From an uncultured Treponema sp. (GTDB lineage Bacteria > Spirochaetota > Spirochaetia > Treponematales > Treponemataceae), in contig CAJOQA010000075.1 of assembly GCA_905236465.1 (NCBI GenBank), forward strand, positions 1 through 6,808: a stretch of 6,808 bases of DNA, written 5' to 3'. The translations under genes were made by a program, and so were the position numbers. Shown here piece by piece: positions 1 to 6,028 of this stretch. How positions within the stretch are numbered: position 1 is the stretch's first letter; every line of letters starts with the position of its first letter. The notes under the pieces are model-generated. The model was not told where the DNA came from. It saw nothing but the letters and a program-made list of their open reading frames with translations, and did not search any database.

Positions 1-185
1 ACTTGCATGCCTATGCTACAAGTGAAGATGATCTTCTTAAAAATCCCTTAATTGATAATAGGTATAAGTGGGTAAAACCACGTGGTAAGGCAAAAAGTGT
101 CTTTGAACTTGCTGGAACTTGGGCAATGGACAAAGATTATGGAAAAAAATTAGATGCCCTTTTGGAAAGGTTAGAAGCCTTTTAA
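1..185 (+). CDS. C-terminal fragment of a probable glucosaminidase (GH73-like cell-wall hydrolase)
   Basis: Only the last 60 or so residues are present; the reading frame is open to the left edge, so the TTG at 3 is most likely an internal leucine codon and not a start. The visible tail has the pattern KSVFELAGTWAMDKDYGKKL (residues about 29-48 of the fragment). It resembles the end of glucosaminidase domains (FlgJ/autolysin type), where a Trp-Ala-x-Asp-x-x-Tyr segment is followed by a final helix. Such enzymes cut the N-acetylglucosamine linkage in peptidoglycan outside the cytoplasm. The gene ends 6 bases before the next start and probably shares its transcript. The assignment rests on a short tail only; the catalytic Glu region would lie off the left edge, so the family call is tentative. 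Confidence 0.5.
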   Translation, partial: LHAYATSEDDLLKNPLIDNRYKWVKPRGKAKSVFELAGTWAMDKDYGKKLDALLERLEAF

Positions 186-191
186 ACTTTT

Positions 192-851
192 ATGGAAGAT
201 TTCTTAAAATTAAAAGATACAGAAGCCTTTGAGCTTATAGAAAAACTCGATGCAGTTTATAAAACTATAGAAGAAAAACAAGCTGAGTGGCTAAAGGTTA
301 GTCTGTTAAACTGCCCCGACGGCTGTGGTTCTTGTTGTGTTAATTTTGAACCTGATATTACAGAAGCAGAAGCCCTTTATTTAGCTTATTGGCTTTTAAC
401 AAATCAAAAGGAAAAGGCTGAAGCACTAGCAGAAGGAACTTTCCTTTCTCTTAGAAAAGATAATGATAAGGGCTGTATACTTTTTAATCCTGACTCCCCC
501 TACCATTGCACGGTTTATGCGGGACGGTGTCTGATATGCAGGATTTTCGGCTACTCGGGCGATACAGGAAAAAATGGGGAGCGGCGGTGGAAACCCTGCC
601 GCTTTTACCCGCAAGAAAAACTTTCTGCTCACAAGCCTCCCCTTGCCCATAAGCAATATTCTGAAGAAGAACTTAAAAATATATTTCCCTCGTACCCGCC
701 AGCTATGTCTGAACTTATGCAGCAGGCCCTGTCTATTTTGCCAGGAGACCAGGGGGCAACTGTTCCCCTTAGGGAAGCCTTGCCTACTGCTATTCGTAAG
801 CTAAAGTTTCTTTACAATCTTGTTGTAAACCAATCTGAAGAAAATAAGTGA
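192..851 (+). CDS. YkgJ-family cysteine cluster protein
   Basis: This 219-residue cytosolic protein carries the cysteine pattern of the YkgJ/UPF0153 family (putative zinc or iron-sulfur binding). There is a C41-x3-C45-x2-C48-C49 cluster, then C95, C106, C113-x2-C116 in a CxVYxxRCxxCRxFG context, and C136 in KPCRFYP. The nine cysteines match the family layout. The biochemical role of the family is not settled; a metal-bound cluster is the usual proposal. The N-terminal 40 residues are helical and charged, and the C-terminal 60 lack cysteines. ATG 192 is the only plausible start, since the next Met is at residue 173; no strong Shine-Dalgarno is visible, so coupling to the upstream gene 6 bases away is likely. 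The 3' end overlaps the convergent MATE gene by 51 bases. The centre of the gene (about 490-620) is distinctly GC-richer than its flanks. Confidence 0.85.
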   Translation: MEDFLKLKDTEAFELIEKLDAVYKTIEEKQAEWLKVSLLNCPDGCGSCCVNFEPDITEAEALYLAYWLLTNQKEKAEALAEGTFLSLRKDNDKGCILFNPDSPYHCTVYAGRCLICRIFGYSGDTGKNGERRWKPCRFYPQEKLSAHKPPLAHKQYSEEELKNIFPSYPPAMSELMQQALSILPGDQGATVPLREALPTAIRKLKFLYNLVVNQSEENK

Positions 852-2168
852 GAGGGTAAAAGAAAAAACTTCTGCTATGGGGTAGCACCACCATACGTAG
901 TTCACGTTCTTTGTAAGAGTGGCAATCAGCCAGGCGCAAGGGATAAGTACAAGTAATTGGCGGCAAAGTGAAACTGCTAGGGAATAAAAGCCCTTACTAA
1001 AAGCCTGGAAAATGGACATCATAATTATTCCCCCTGCCGCTATAGGAAAGTGGATGCCAATAATTCTAAGGGCAGGAACCCCCAGCTTTAGCATTTCATC
1101 AGAAGCATTGAATGCCCCCAAAAGAAGTCCCGGAAAGAGTTCAAAGATAAGCGTTCCTGTAACCATTATTCCTATGGCAAGTTTTAAGGAAAAGGCGAGG
1201 GCCTGGTCAATCCTGTCTTTTTTGCGTGCCCCATAGTTGTATGCAAGCACTGGTATAAGACCATTGTTCAGTCCGAATACGGGCATGAAGAAGAAACTCT
1301 GCAATTTAAAGTAGGCCCCAAATACTGCGGTGGCGGTTTCTGAAAAGGCAATCAGGATGACATTCATCAGGTAACTCATCACGGAACCTATTGCCATCAT
1401 CAGTATTGAAGGAATACCAACCATGTAGATTCTGCCCATGATTTTTAGGTTAGGTTTTAATATTTTTTTAAGCGACAGGTGAAGTTCCTTGTTTTTACGG
1501 ATGTTTGCGGTAAGGCCTATTACAGTTGCTACTGTCTGCCCAAAGATTGTCGCATAGGCTGCCCCTGCTATCCCTAGTTTGGGGAAACCAAAGAGGCCAA
1601 AAATCATTATTGGGTCAAAGATTATGTTTATCACTGCCCCCGTAAGTTGGGAAATCATGGAGTAGAGGGTCTGACCCGTTGACTGGAGCAACCTTTCAAA
1701 GGTCATTTGGAAAAAAAGCCCGATTGATAAAATACAGACTATTTTTAGATAAGTTGAACCGTAGCCCACTATTTCCTGATTGTCGGATTGTGATTTGATG
1801 AAGGGTTCTGCCACAAAAAGACCGAGCAGGAGAAAGAGGGAAAAAGAAAGGATGGCTAGAAAAATACCTGTATTCGCAGCACTATCGGATTCGTCGAATT
1901 TCTTTTGCCCCAAGGCCCGCGAAAGGAGGGCATTAATCCCAACCCCTGTTCCTGACCCGACGGCAATCATAAGACCCTGCAGGGGAAATGCCAGTGTTAC
2001 GGCAGTAAGGGCGCTTTCGCTGAGTTTTGAAACGAATATGGAGTCTACAATATTATACAAGGCCTGTACCAGCATTGAAATCATCATGGGAAATGACATA
2101 GAGACTATAAGTTTTTTGATGGGAAGCACCCCCATCTTGTTTTCTGTTTCAGGGCTTTGATTTTCCAA
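801..2168 (-). CDS. MATE family efflux transporter (Na+/H+-driven multidrug antiporter)
   Basis: At 455 residues and about 12 hydrophobic segments this is a full-length MATE transporter (MatE repeated twice), an inner-membrane antiporter that exports cationic drugs or metabolites in exchange for Na+ or H+. Family hallmarks are visible. An early ALYNIVDSIFVSKLSESAL segment spans residues 36-54, GxGxGINALLSRALG lies at about 73-87, and NIIFDPIMIFGLFGFPKLG at about 181-199 is followed by GIAGAAYATIFGQ. The second half repeats the pattern from about residue 245 onward. The overall style is that of MepA/NorM-like proteins; the substrate cannot be told from sequence. The start is TTG at 2168: GAGGA on the minus strand (2179-2175) sits 6 bases upstream, while the first ATG (residue 12) has no such site. 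A promoter with a 17-base spacer precedes it. No regulator gene is adjacent. Confidence 0.95.
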   Translation of the reverse strand: MENQSPETENKMGVLPIKKLIVSMSFPMMISMLVQALYNIVDSIFVSKLSESALTAVTLAFPLQGLMIAVGSGTGVGINALLSRALGQKKFDESDSAANTGIFLAILSFSLFLLLGLFVAEPFIKSQSDNQEIVGYGSTYLKIVCILSIGLFFQMTFERLLQSTGQTLYSMISQLTGAVINIIFDPIMIFGLFGFPKLGIAGAAYATIFGQTVATVIGLTANIRKNKELHLSLKKILKPNLKIMGRIYMVGIPSILMMAIGSVMSYLMNVILIAFSETATAVFGAYFKLQSFFFMPVFGLNNGLIPVLAYNYGARKKDRIDQALAFSLKLAIGIMVTGTLIFELFPGLLLGAFNASDEMLKLGVPALRIIGIHFPIAAGGIIMMSIFQAFSKGFYSLAVSLCRQLLVLIPCAWLIATLTKNVNYVWWCYPIAEVFSFTLSLIFFRLVYNKIVKKL

Positions 2169-2174
2169 AATAAA

Positions 2175-2179
2175 TCCTC
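2175..2179 (-). promoter_or_regulatory. Shine-Dalgarno site fixing the TTG start of the MATE gene
   Basis: GAGGA on the minus strand lies 6 bases before TTG 2168-2166. This supports TTG over the ATG eleven codons further in. Confidence 0.7.
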
Positions 2180-2199
2180 ATTTTTGCTAAGATTTGCAC

Positions 2200-2228
2200 A
2201 TTCTACTATATGCTGACATTTATTGCAA
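2200..2228 (-). promoter_or_regulatory. Sigma-70-like promoter of the MATE gene
   Basis: Read on the minus strand, TTGCAA (-35, at 2228-2223) and TAGAAT (-10, at 2205-2200) are separated by exactly 17 bases. Initiation would fall near 2193, leaving a leader of about 25 bases that includes the GAGGA ribosome site. Confidence 0.65.
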
Positions 2229-2257
2229 GTTTTTTATAATAAGTCTTTTTGTAGCCC

Positions 2258-2286
2258 TTGCGTATTGAACTTTTCAGGTCTATAAT
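2258..2286 (+). promoter_or_regulatory. Sigma-70-like promoter of the small secreted protein gene
   Basis: TTGCGT (2258-2263) and a perfect TATAAT (2281-2286) are separated by 17 bases. The -10 box ends 7 bases before the ATG at 2294, so the predicted transcript begins at or next to the start codon. The TTG of the -35 box is in frame with the gene but cannot be its start if this promoter is used. Confidence 0.7.
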
Positions 2287-2293
2287 TAAAGCT

Positions 2294-2713
2294 ATGATTA
2301 GAAAAATAATTCTTTGCATCTCAGCGCTGCTTTTACTAGCACCCGTCTTTGCATTTGGCAAAAAGGAGCCGGAGGGAGCAATGCAGTTTACGGATAACAA
2401 GCCTTCGTATGGGGAAGGCGGGGGTTCTGGTGCAGCAAATCTTCCTTTACCGGAAGGAATTGAGACTGCTGCTGAAAAAGATTATTTGCCAACTGTGGCG
2501 GTAACAAAAAAGGGCAAGCTTAAAATAAAGAAGGTGAAGGGCATTGCGTCATATTCCCTAAAGGTAAAAAACGAAGGAACTTACAACCTTGTCCTTAAGA
2601 CAGATGGGGAAGATGCTCAAGATTTCAAGAACAAGAACATTGTGGTTGAAGGGCTTCTTGAAAGCGACTCTTCCCTGATTTACGTGTCAGCTATTTCCCT
2701 TGCAGTTGACTGA
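2294..2713 (+). CDS. Small secreted protein of unknown function
   Basis: The 139-residue product begins with a clear signal peptide: MIRK, a hydrophobic core at residues 5-17, and a likely signal peptidase I cleavage after VFA (residue 20). It should be exported to the periplasm or beyond. No lipobox cysteine sits at the cleavage site; the only Cys, residue 8, lies inside the hydrophobic core. After a short charged, glycine-rich stretch (residues 22-47) comes a basic segment, KKGKLKIKKVKG (72-83). Alternating hydrophobic positions then run to the end (NIVVEGLLE, LIYVSAISL), suggesting a small beta-rich domain, perhaps OB-like; that is inference only. I recognise no family. ATG 2294 was chosen over the in-frame TTG at 2258 because the signal peptide starts there and the promoter overlaps the TTG. 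No Shine-Dalgarno is present. Its 3' end overlaps the convergent ABC gene by 23 bases. Confidence 0.75.
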   Translation: MIRKIILCISALLLLAPVFAFGKKEPEGAMQFTDNKPSYGEGGGSGAANLPLPEGIETAAEKDYLPTVAVTKKGKLKIKKVKGIASYSLKVKNEGTYNLVLKTDGEDAQDFKNKNIVVEGLLESDSSLIYVSAISLAVD

Positions 2714-3542
2714 TGGCTTGGGCTGTTTGCTGTAGCTCTTCCCTAGTCATATCTTCTGCTGATTTCAGCATGGCTAGGGGAACACCGTAGGCCTTTTCTA
2801 AGTCTTCCTTTGTCATCACTTCTTCTGGGCTACCATAGTCTATAGTTCTGTCTGGGTAAAAGAGCATGACTTTTTCTGCAAAGCGCCGTGTTAAATCTAA
2901 CTCGTGCATAGAAATGAAGATGGGGGTTCCTGTTTTGCTTGAAAATTCCTTAAGGTAGCTGAGTGCACTTTCCTTTTGCTTATTTTCCATTGCAAACATG
3001 GGCTCGTCCATAAAGACGCTGGCACTTCCGTAGAGCAGGCTGAATGCAAGTAAAACCCGCTGAAGTTCTCCCTTGCTTAATTCTTTTAGTCCCCTGTCTA
3101 GTAGCTTGTCAAGCTCAAAGACCTGTATACATTCCTCAAGCAAGCTGCTATTAGCTGAGCGCAGGGCCTTTGCATTTGCGGCAAAAGTTCCATTTGAATA
3201 TACAAAGTTCAGAAGGCTAAAAACTTTTTCGTTGCTTTCAAATTCCATGTTTTGATATATGACTGAGGCAGCTTTGTTTTTTTCCTCCTGACTAAGCAGG
3301 GCTATGTTTTGTCCAAAAAGGGTGCAAGCTCCCTCTTGCGGAATTAAGCGACCGGCTGCCAACATCATAAAAGTTGTTTTTCCCGAAGCATTGGGGCCAA
3401 TCAGGCTCGTAAAGGCAGATGGAATTGAGCCTGAAAAATGCGAGAAAACACTTGCGGGTATAATCTGCTTTCCCTCAGCATCTAAGTCTCCTGGAACAGG
3501 AGGGTAGGCAAAAGTTACGTCATTAAATTGAATACAGTCCAT
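2691..3542 (-). CDS. ABC transporter ATP-binding protein (iron/cobalamin-type)
   Basis: This 283-residue nucleotide-binding subunit has every ABC motif: A-loop Tyr13, Walker A GPNASGKTT (49-57), Q-loop Gln97, signature LSKGE (155-159), Walker B VFMDE (176-180) and the H-loop His213 in SMHEL. It would sit on the inner face of the membrane and drive transport by ATP hydrolysis. Length, motif spacing and the tail (DYGSPEEVMTKEDLEKAYGV, 235-254) resemble FepC/BtuD-type importers of siderophores, haem or cobalamin. No permease or binding protein lies beside it, so the partner must be encoded elsewhere and the substrate is open. The signature has Lys in place of the first Gly of LSGGE. An insert follows the first strand (residues 15-32). 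ATG 3542 places the first beta strand (CIQFNDVTFAY) directly at the N-terminus; an in-frame TTG at 3560 would add only six residues. Neither start has a Shine-Dalgarno. Confidence 0.9.
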   Translation of the reverse strand: MDCIQFNDVTFAYPPVPGDLDAEGKQIIPASVFSHFSGSIPSAFTSLIGPNASGKTTFMMLAAGRLIPQEGACTLFGQNIALLSQEEKNKAASVIYQNMEFESNEKVFSLLNFVYSNGTFAANAKALRSANSSLLEECIQVFELDKLLDRGLKELSKGELQRVLLAFSLLYGSASVFMDEPMFAMENKQKESALSYLKEFSSKTGTPIFISMHELDLTRRFAEKVMLFYPDRTIDYGSPEEVMTKEDLEKAYGVPLAMLKSAEDMTREELQQTAQAISQLQGK

Positions 3543-3566
3543 GTAAAGAGAATAAAGCAATTTTTA

Positions 3567-3595
3567 AATATAGGCAATAAGGAAAATCTGGTAAA
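3567..3595 (-). promoter_or_regulatory. Candidate promoter of the ABC ATPase gene
   Basis: On the minus strand TTTACC (3595-3590) and TATATT (3572-3567) are 17 bases apart, giving a start near 3560 and a leader of about 18 bases with no ribosome site. A second, weaker pair, TTGCCT (3577-3572) and TATTCT (3554-3549), also has 17-base spacing and would give a leaderless transcript. Which one is used cannot be decided by eye. Confidence 0.4.
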
Positions 3596-3626
3596 AGCAG
3601 CATCAGACTGAACTTTAGTGAATATG

Positions 3627-3655
3627 TTGAATTTTCTTTTTTTCTTTGCTATACT
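3627..3655 (+). promoter_or_regulatory. Sigma-70-like promoter of the 126-residue protein gene
   Basis: TTGAAT (3627-3632) and TATACT (3650-3655) have a 17-base, T-rich spacer. Initiation near 3662 leaves a leader of about 24 bases. The leader contains AGGG (3675-3678), 7 bases before the ATG at 3686, which is a normal ribosome site. Confidence 0.7.
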
Positions 3656-3685
3656 AATTATACGGGGATATTTTAGGGTAATTTT

Positions 3686-4066
3686 ATGATTTTCGATAAA
3701 TTGGTTTCGGGTCTTTTTAAGACAGGTTTAAGTGATGCTGAAAAAAATCAGAGCACTATACCAACTCTTTTGGAGCAGATTATAACTTCTATGGATTTGC
3801 TAGCCCAAAAGGCCTCTTCACTTAATGATTCTTGGGCTGAAGAAAAAGAAAAAATTATTGAAACAAGTCAAGAAGTCAGGCACTTGCAAAAGTCAGATGG
3901 AATTACTGCCGCTAAGTTTGAGCAGGATATTCTTGGAAAAATAACTGCCTTATCCTCTGCCTGCGATTCAGCTATTGCGGGAAACAAGGATGCTGAAGTA
4001 AAAAAGATGTTAGCCTCCCTTCTTTTATCAATAGGGCAAAGAAAGGCTGTTTCAGATTCAGACTAG
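3686..4066 (+). CDS. Hypothetical helical cytosolic protein
   Basis: A complete 126-residue gene with its own promoter and an AGGG ribosome site 7 bases before the ATG, so it is very likely expressed. The product has no signal peptide and no membrane segment. It is rich in Glu, Lys, Ser, Ala and Leu, and reads as mostly alpha-helical, with coiled-coil-like stretches at about 26-45, 50-70 and 75-120. A single Cys (residue 93) and a single Trp (residue 50) are present, and the tail is acidic (SDSD). I recognise no family or catalytic motif. A scaffolding or binding role would be a guess. It is transcribed alone, divergently from the ABC ATPase and convergently towards the DUF3899 gene, from which it is separated by 17 bases. 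Confidence 0.75.
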   Translation: MIFDKLVSGLFKTGLSDAEKNQSTIPTLLEQIITSMDLLAQKASSLNDSWAEEKEKIIETSQEVRHLQKSDGITAAKFEQDILGKITALSSACDSAIAGNKDAEVKKMLASLLLSIGQRKAVSDSD

Positions 4067-4083
4067 TATCAGATAGCTGGTGT

Positions 4084-4485
4084 TCAGCAAAAAAAAGAAA
4101 GGACTAAAGAGGCTATAAAAAGCAAGCCGCCTATAAGCAAAAGGTACAAAAATGGAGTTTTTCGCTCTTTTTTCTTTTTTTGAACATAGTCATAATAGGT
4201 TTGCGTGTCTCTGTCATCTGGATTAGGGTGTTTTACTGCCTGTAAAAATTTAGCGCTTGCATAGTTTATTGCGTCAAAGCCACCAAATCGCAGTATTCCA
4301 GTAATGGCTCCAATTCCAATACAAAAGACTGCGCTGATAAAAAGTCCATCGCAGCAAAGCCTTGCAATAGAAAGTTTTAATCCTTTAAAAACGATAGATT
4401 CGTAAACTGCGATGGCGAATGCAAAGAGTAGGGCTAGGATTAAGGCTAGAAAAAAGCGTAAATTCTTTTTAACAAAGTCCTTCAT
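4084..4485 (-). CDS. DUF3899 family membrane protein
   Basis: This 133-residue integral membrane protein matches the layout of the DUF3899 family. There is an N-terminal membrane segment (about 10-29), then a second around 47-65 with a following GGFDAINYASAKF motif. A cytosolic loop comes next, with DTQTYYDYVQ and a run of Lys/Arg (KKKKERK), and a C-terminal membrane segment (about 111-132). The family's function is unknown. Its ATG overlaps the stop codon of the kinase gene by one base (TAATG), which indicates translational coupling in one operon with the kinase and the M15 peptidase. It ends in Phe-Phe-Cys. Its stop is 17 bases from the convergent gene's stop. The family call is from memory of its typical pattern. 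Confidence 0.75.
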   Translation of the reverse strand: MKDFVKKNLRFFLALILALLFAFAIAVYESIVFKGLKLSIARLCCDGLFISAVFCIGIGAITGILRFGGFDAINYASAKFLQAVKHPNPDDRDTQTYYDYVQKKKKERKTPFLYLLLIGGLLFIASLVLSFFC

Positions 4486-5033
4486 TATTCTAAGTCCAAA
4501 ACTAAATCGGCCCTTTGCGCAACATCCGCCGATAAATATTCTTTTTCAGCTGGGAGCCATTTTGTAAAAAAGGATTCCTTTATGTCTGGGTTCCTGCTAT
4601 TTATTCTTTCTGCCTGTAGCTTTTCTTTTATGCAGGCAAGCACCTTTAGGTCGTAGTATTTGCATAATGGTGCCTCTAGTGCGAAAAGCCCTTCTATTAT
4701 GTTTACCTTGCCTACTTGCATGATTACAGCTTCTTCTAACTCATTCATAGAGGGATTATAGCGGCGGTAGGATATTTCTCTGTTTTCTGAAAGAGGTCTT
4801 AAAACTTCTTCTTCAAAGCGGCTGCTATCGAAGTTACCCCTGATTTGATCCTTGTTAAAATCATCAGTATGGAAAATGTTTGTTCCAGGTATGTAAATTC
4901 TCTGTAAAACATGGGCCAATGTTGATTTTCCCGATGCAGTGTTGCCGTCTATGGCAATGATAACAGTATCCTTGCCCTCTAAGAGTTTGTCTATTTTTTC
5001 GCTTACGATTCTTACCGCTTCTTCCAGCCTCAT
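4485..5033 (-). CDS. Uridine kinase-like P-loop nucleoside kinase
   Basis: The 182-residue protein has a Walker A loop GNTASGKST (residues 30-38) after a strand VIIAIDG. It then has the substrate-side HTDDF (55-59) typical of the uridine kinase/phosphoribulokinase group, a second strand ending in IIEGLFAL (112-119) and a lid region with R143, R147, and KWLPAEKEY (158-166). The known members transfer phosphate from ATP to uridine/cytidine or related small molecules. The short length and divergent substrate region mean the true substrate is uncertain, so I give no gene symbol. Its ATG is 2 bases after the M15 stop. An AAGGA ribosome site (5047-5043) lies inside the end of the M15 gene, 9 bases upstream. 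It overlaps the DUF3899 start by one base, so all three genes are probably co-translated. Confidence 0.8.
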   Translation of the reverse strand: MRLEEAVRIVSEKIDKLLEGKDTVIIAIDGNTASGKSTLAHVLQRIYIPGTNIFHTDDFNKDQIRGNFDSSRFEEEVLRPLSENREISYRRYNPSMNELEEAVIMQVGKVNIIEGLFALEAPLCKYYDLKVLACIKEKLQAERINSRNPDIKESFFTKWLPAEKEYLSADVAQRADLVLDLE

Positions 5034-5035
5034 AG

Positions 5036-5953
5036 TTAAAATTCCTTTATTTTGTTGTAATATATTAATTCAGGGTGGTATTCAAAATGCATGTTATCAA
5101 AGATTGCCCATTTTCCACCCCAAATAAAACCTTCATCTTCAAAAATATCAATAACCTTTTTTGGAGGTAGCCAGCGATCTGAAATAGGGGTAAGCATCCA
5201 GGTGTCCGGATACTTGTCTTTTTGCCAGCTCCAAAAAATTGCTTTTCCGCCAAGCCTCTTTGGCAGAATGTCTATTGCTATTCCTAAAGAATGAAATGAT
5301 TTACGTTTTGTTCCCTGAATTATACGCCAATTATAGGCACCGGTAGATTTAATATTATTTATAAATTCTTCAACTTCTGTATCCACTTTTGCTAGGTCTT
5401 TTATTCGTTTTTCTACACGTTTTAAGGGTGTTTTTATTCTTTTGTGAATAATCGATTGGCAACCGAGAAATGCAACGTGCACAAGATTTTTTTCAAGCTT
5501 TTTTCTGCTCGATGACCCGTAAACTGCATCAAAAAAGAACATGGAGGCTCCAGCCCCATTAGCCCTGTTCTCTGTAGAGCTGAATTTTTTTATTTTTTCC
5601 TGTTCTTCTGCAGTCAAAGTGGAAGGGTCTGTCGGCTCTTTGGGGTAGCTATATAAAATTGACCAGTATTGAGACCTGTTGTCAAGTTCTTCTTTTGGCA
5701 GCATGGCCCCATCTGCCCAATAAAGGGTTTTTAGCCCTTCACCTGGAATTTTTATGTCTATTTTCCAATCGTTTATGTTTTTCTGATAAGTGGCGGTAAA
5801 GGTTAGGTCTGGATATGAGTATTGCAAAAGAAGGATTCCTGGGGGAATAGGTTCTGCTAAAATTTGACTTAAATTTATAAATGAAAGTGTACAAAGGCAA
5901 AATATGCAGAGGAGGAAAATAAATATAACTTTTTTTGATAACTTTTTAAGCAT
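5036..5953 (-). CDS. M15 family metallopeptidase (D-Ala-D-Ala carboxypeptidase-like)
   Basis: This 305-residue exported protein carries the zinc site of M15 peptidases: SFHSLGIAID (residues 219-228) fits S-x-H-x-x-G-x-A-x-D with ligands His221 and Asp228. Near the C-terminus, GFIWGGKW followed by DNMHFEY (275-292) supplies the third ligand His289. This late motif is the style of the Peptidase_M15_4 (VanY/endolysin) group, which cuts peptidoglycan stem peptides outside the membrane. A hydrophobic N-terminus (about 9-30) acts as a signal peptide, possibly cut after ILA (33), or as an anchor. Residues 35-205 form an unusually long, poorly recognised region before the catalytic domain. Three cysteines (16, 19, 21) lie inside the signal core; a lipobox reading is possible but unconvincing. 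It heads the M15-kinase-DUF3899 operon. No Shine-Dalgarno precedes ATG 5953. Confidence 0.88.
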   Translation of the reverse strand: MLKKLSKKVIFIFLLCIFCLCTLSFINLSQILAEPIPPGILLLQYSYPDLTFTATYQKNINDWKIDIKIPGEGLKTLYWADGAMLPKEELDNRSQYWSILYSYPKEPTDPSTLTAEEQEKIKKFSSTENRANGAGASMFFFDAVYGSSSRKKLEKNLVHVAFLGCQSIIHKRIKTPLKRVEKRIKDLAKVDTEVEEFINNIKSTGAYNWRIIQGTKRKSFHSLGIAIDILPKRLGGKAIFWSWQKDKYPDTWMLTPISDRWLPPKKVIDIFEDEGFIWGGKWAIFDNMHFEYHPELIYYNKIKEF

Positions 5954-5963
5954 TTATGCTTTT

Positions 5964-5992
5964 AATGTATCAGTCAATCGAGTAATTTTCAA
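5964..5992 (-). promoter_or_regulatory. Candidate promoter of the M15-kinase-DUF3899 operon
   Basis: On the minus strand TTGAAA (5992-5987) and TACATT (5969-5964) are 17 bases apart. The -10 box ends 10 bases before the M15 ATG, so the predicted leader is only about 4 bases. This would separate the operon from the JetD-like gene upstream, although no terminator is visible between them and read-through is possible. Confidence 0.5.
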
Positions 5993-6028
5993 GAGGAATG
6001 AATAAAATTATTGTTATACTTGCTTTTT

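Noticed and set aside
1780..2160. 126-residue plus-strand frame opposite the MATE gene
   Set aside because: It is antisense to conserved MATE transmembrane segments and has no promoter or ribosome site of note.
2258..2293. TTG 2258 as the start of the secreted protein
   Set aside because: It lies in the -35 box of a good promoter, and the signal peptide begins at ATG 2294.
2206..2400. 64-residue minus-strand open frame over the divergent promoters
   Set aside because: It covers both promoters and the start of the secreted gene, has no ribosome site, and resembles no protein; it is an antisense shadow.
3543..3560. TTG 3560 as the start of the ABC ATPase
   Set aside because: It adds six residues ahead of the normal first strand and has no ribosome site; ATG 3542 is simpler.
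4076..4096. Hairpin GCTG-gtgtt-CAGC next to an A-run, read as a terminator
   Set aside because: The stem is only 4 pairs and the T-run lies on the wrong side for the minus-strand gene; on the plus strand it is followed by A, not T.
5065..5253. 62-residue minus-strand frame within the M15 gene
   Set aside because: It is an out-of-frame shadow of the conserved catalytic region, whose true frame holds the zinc motifs.
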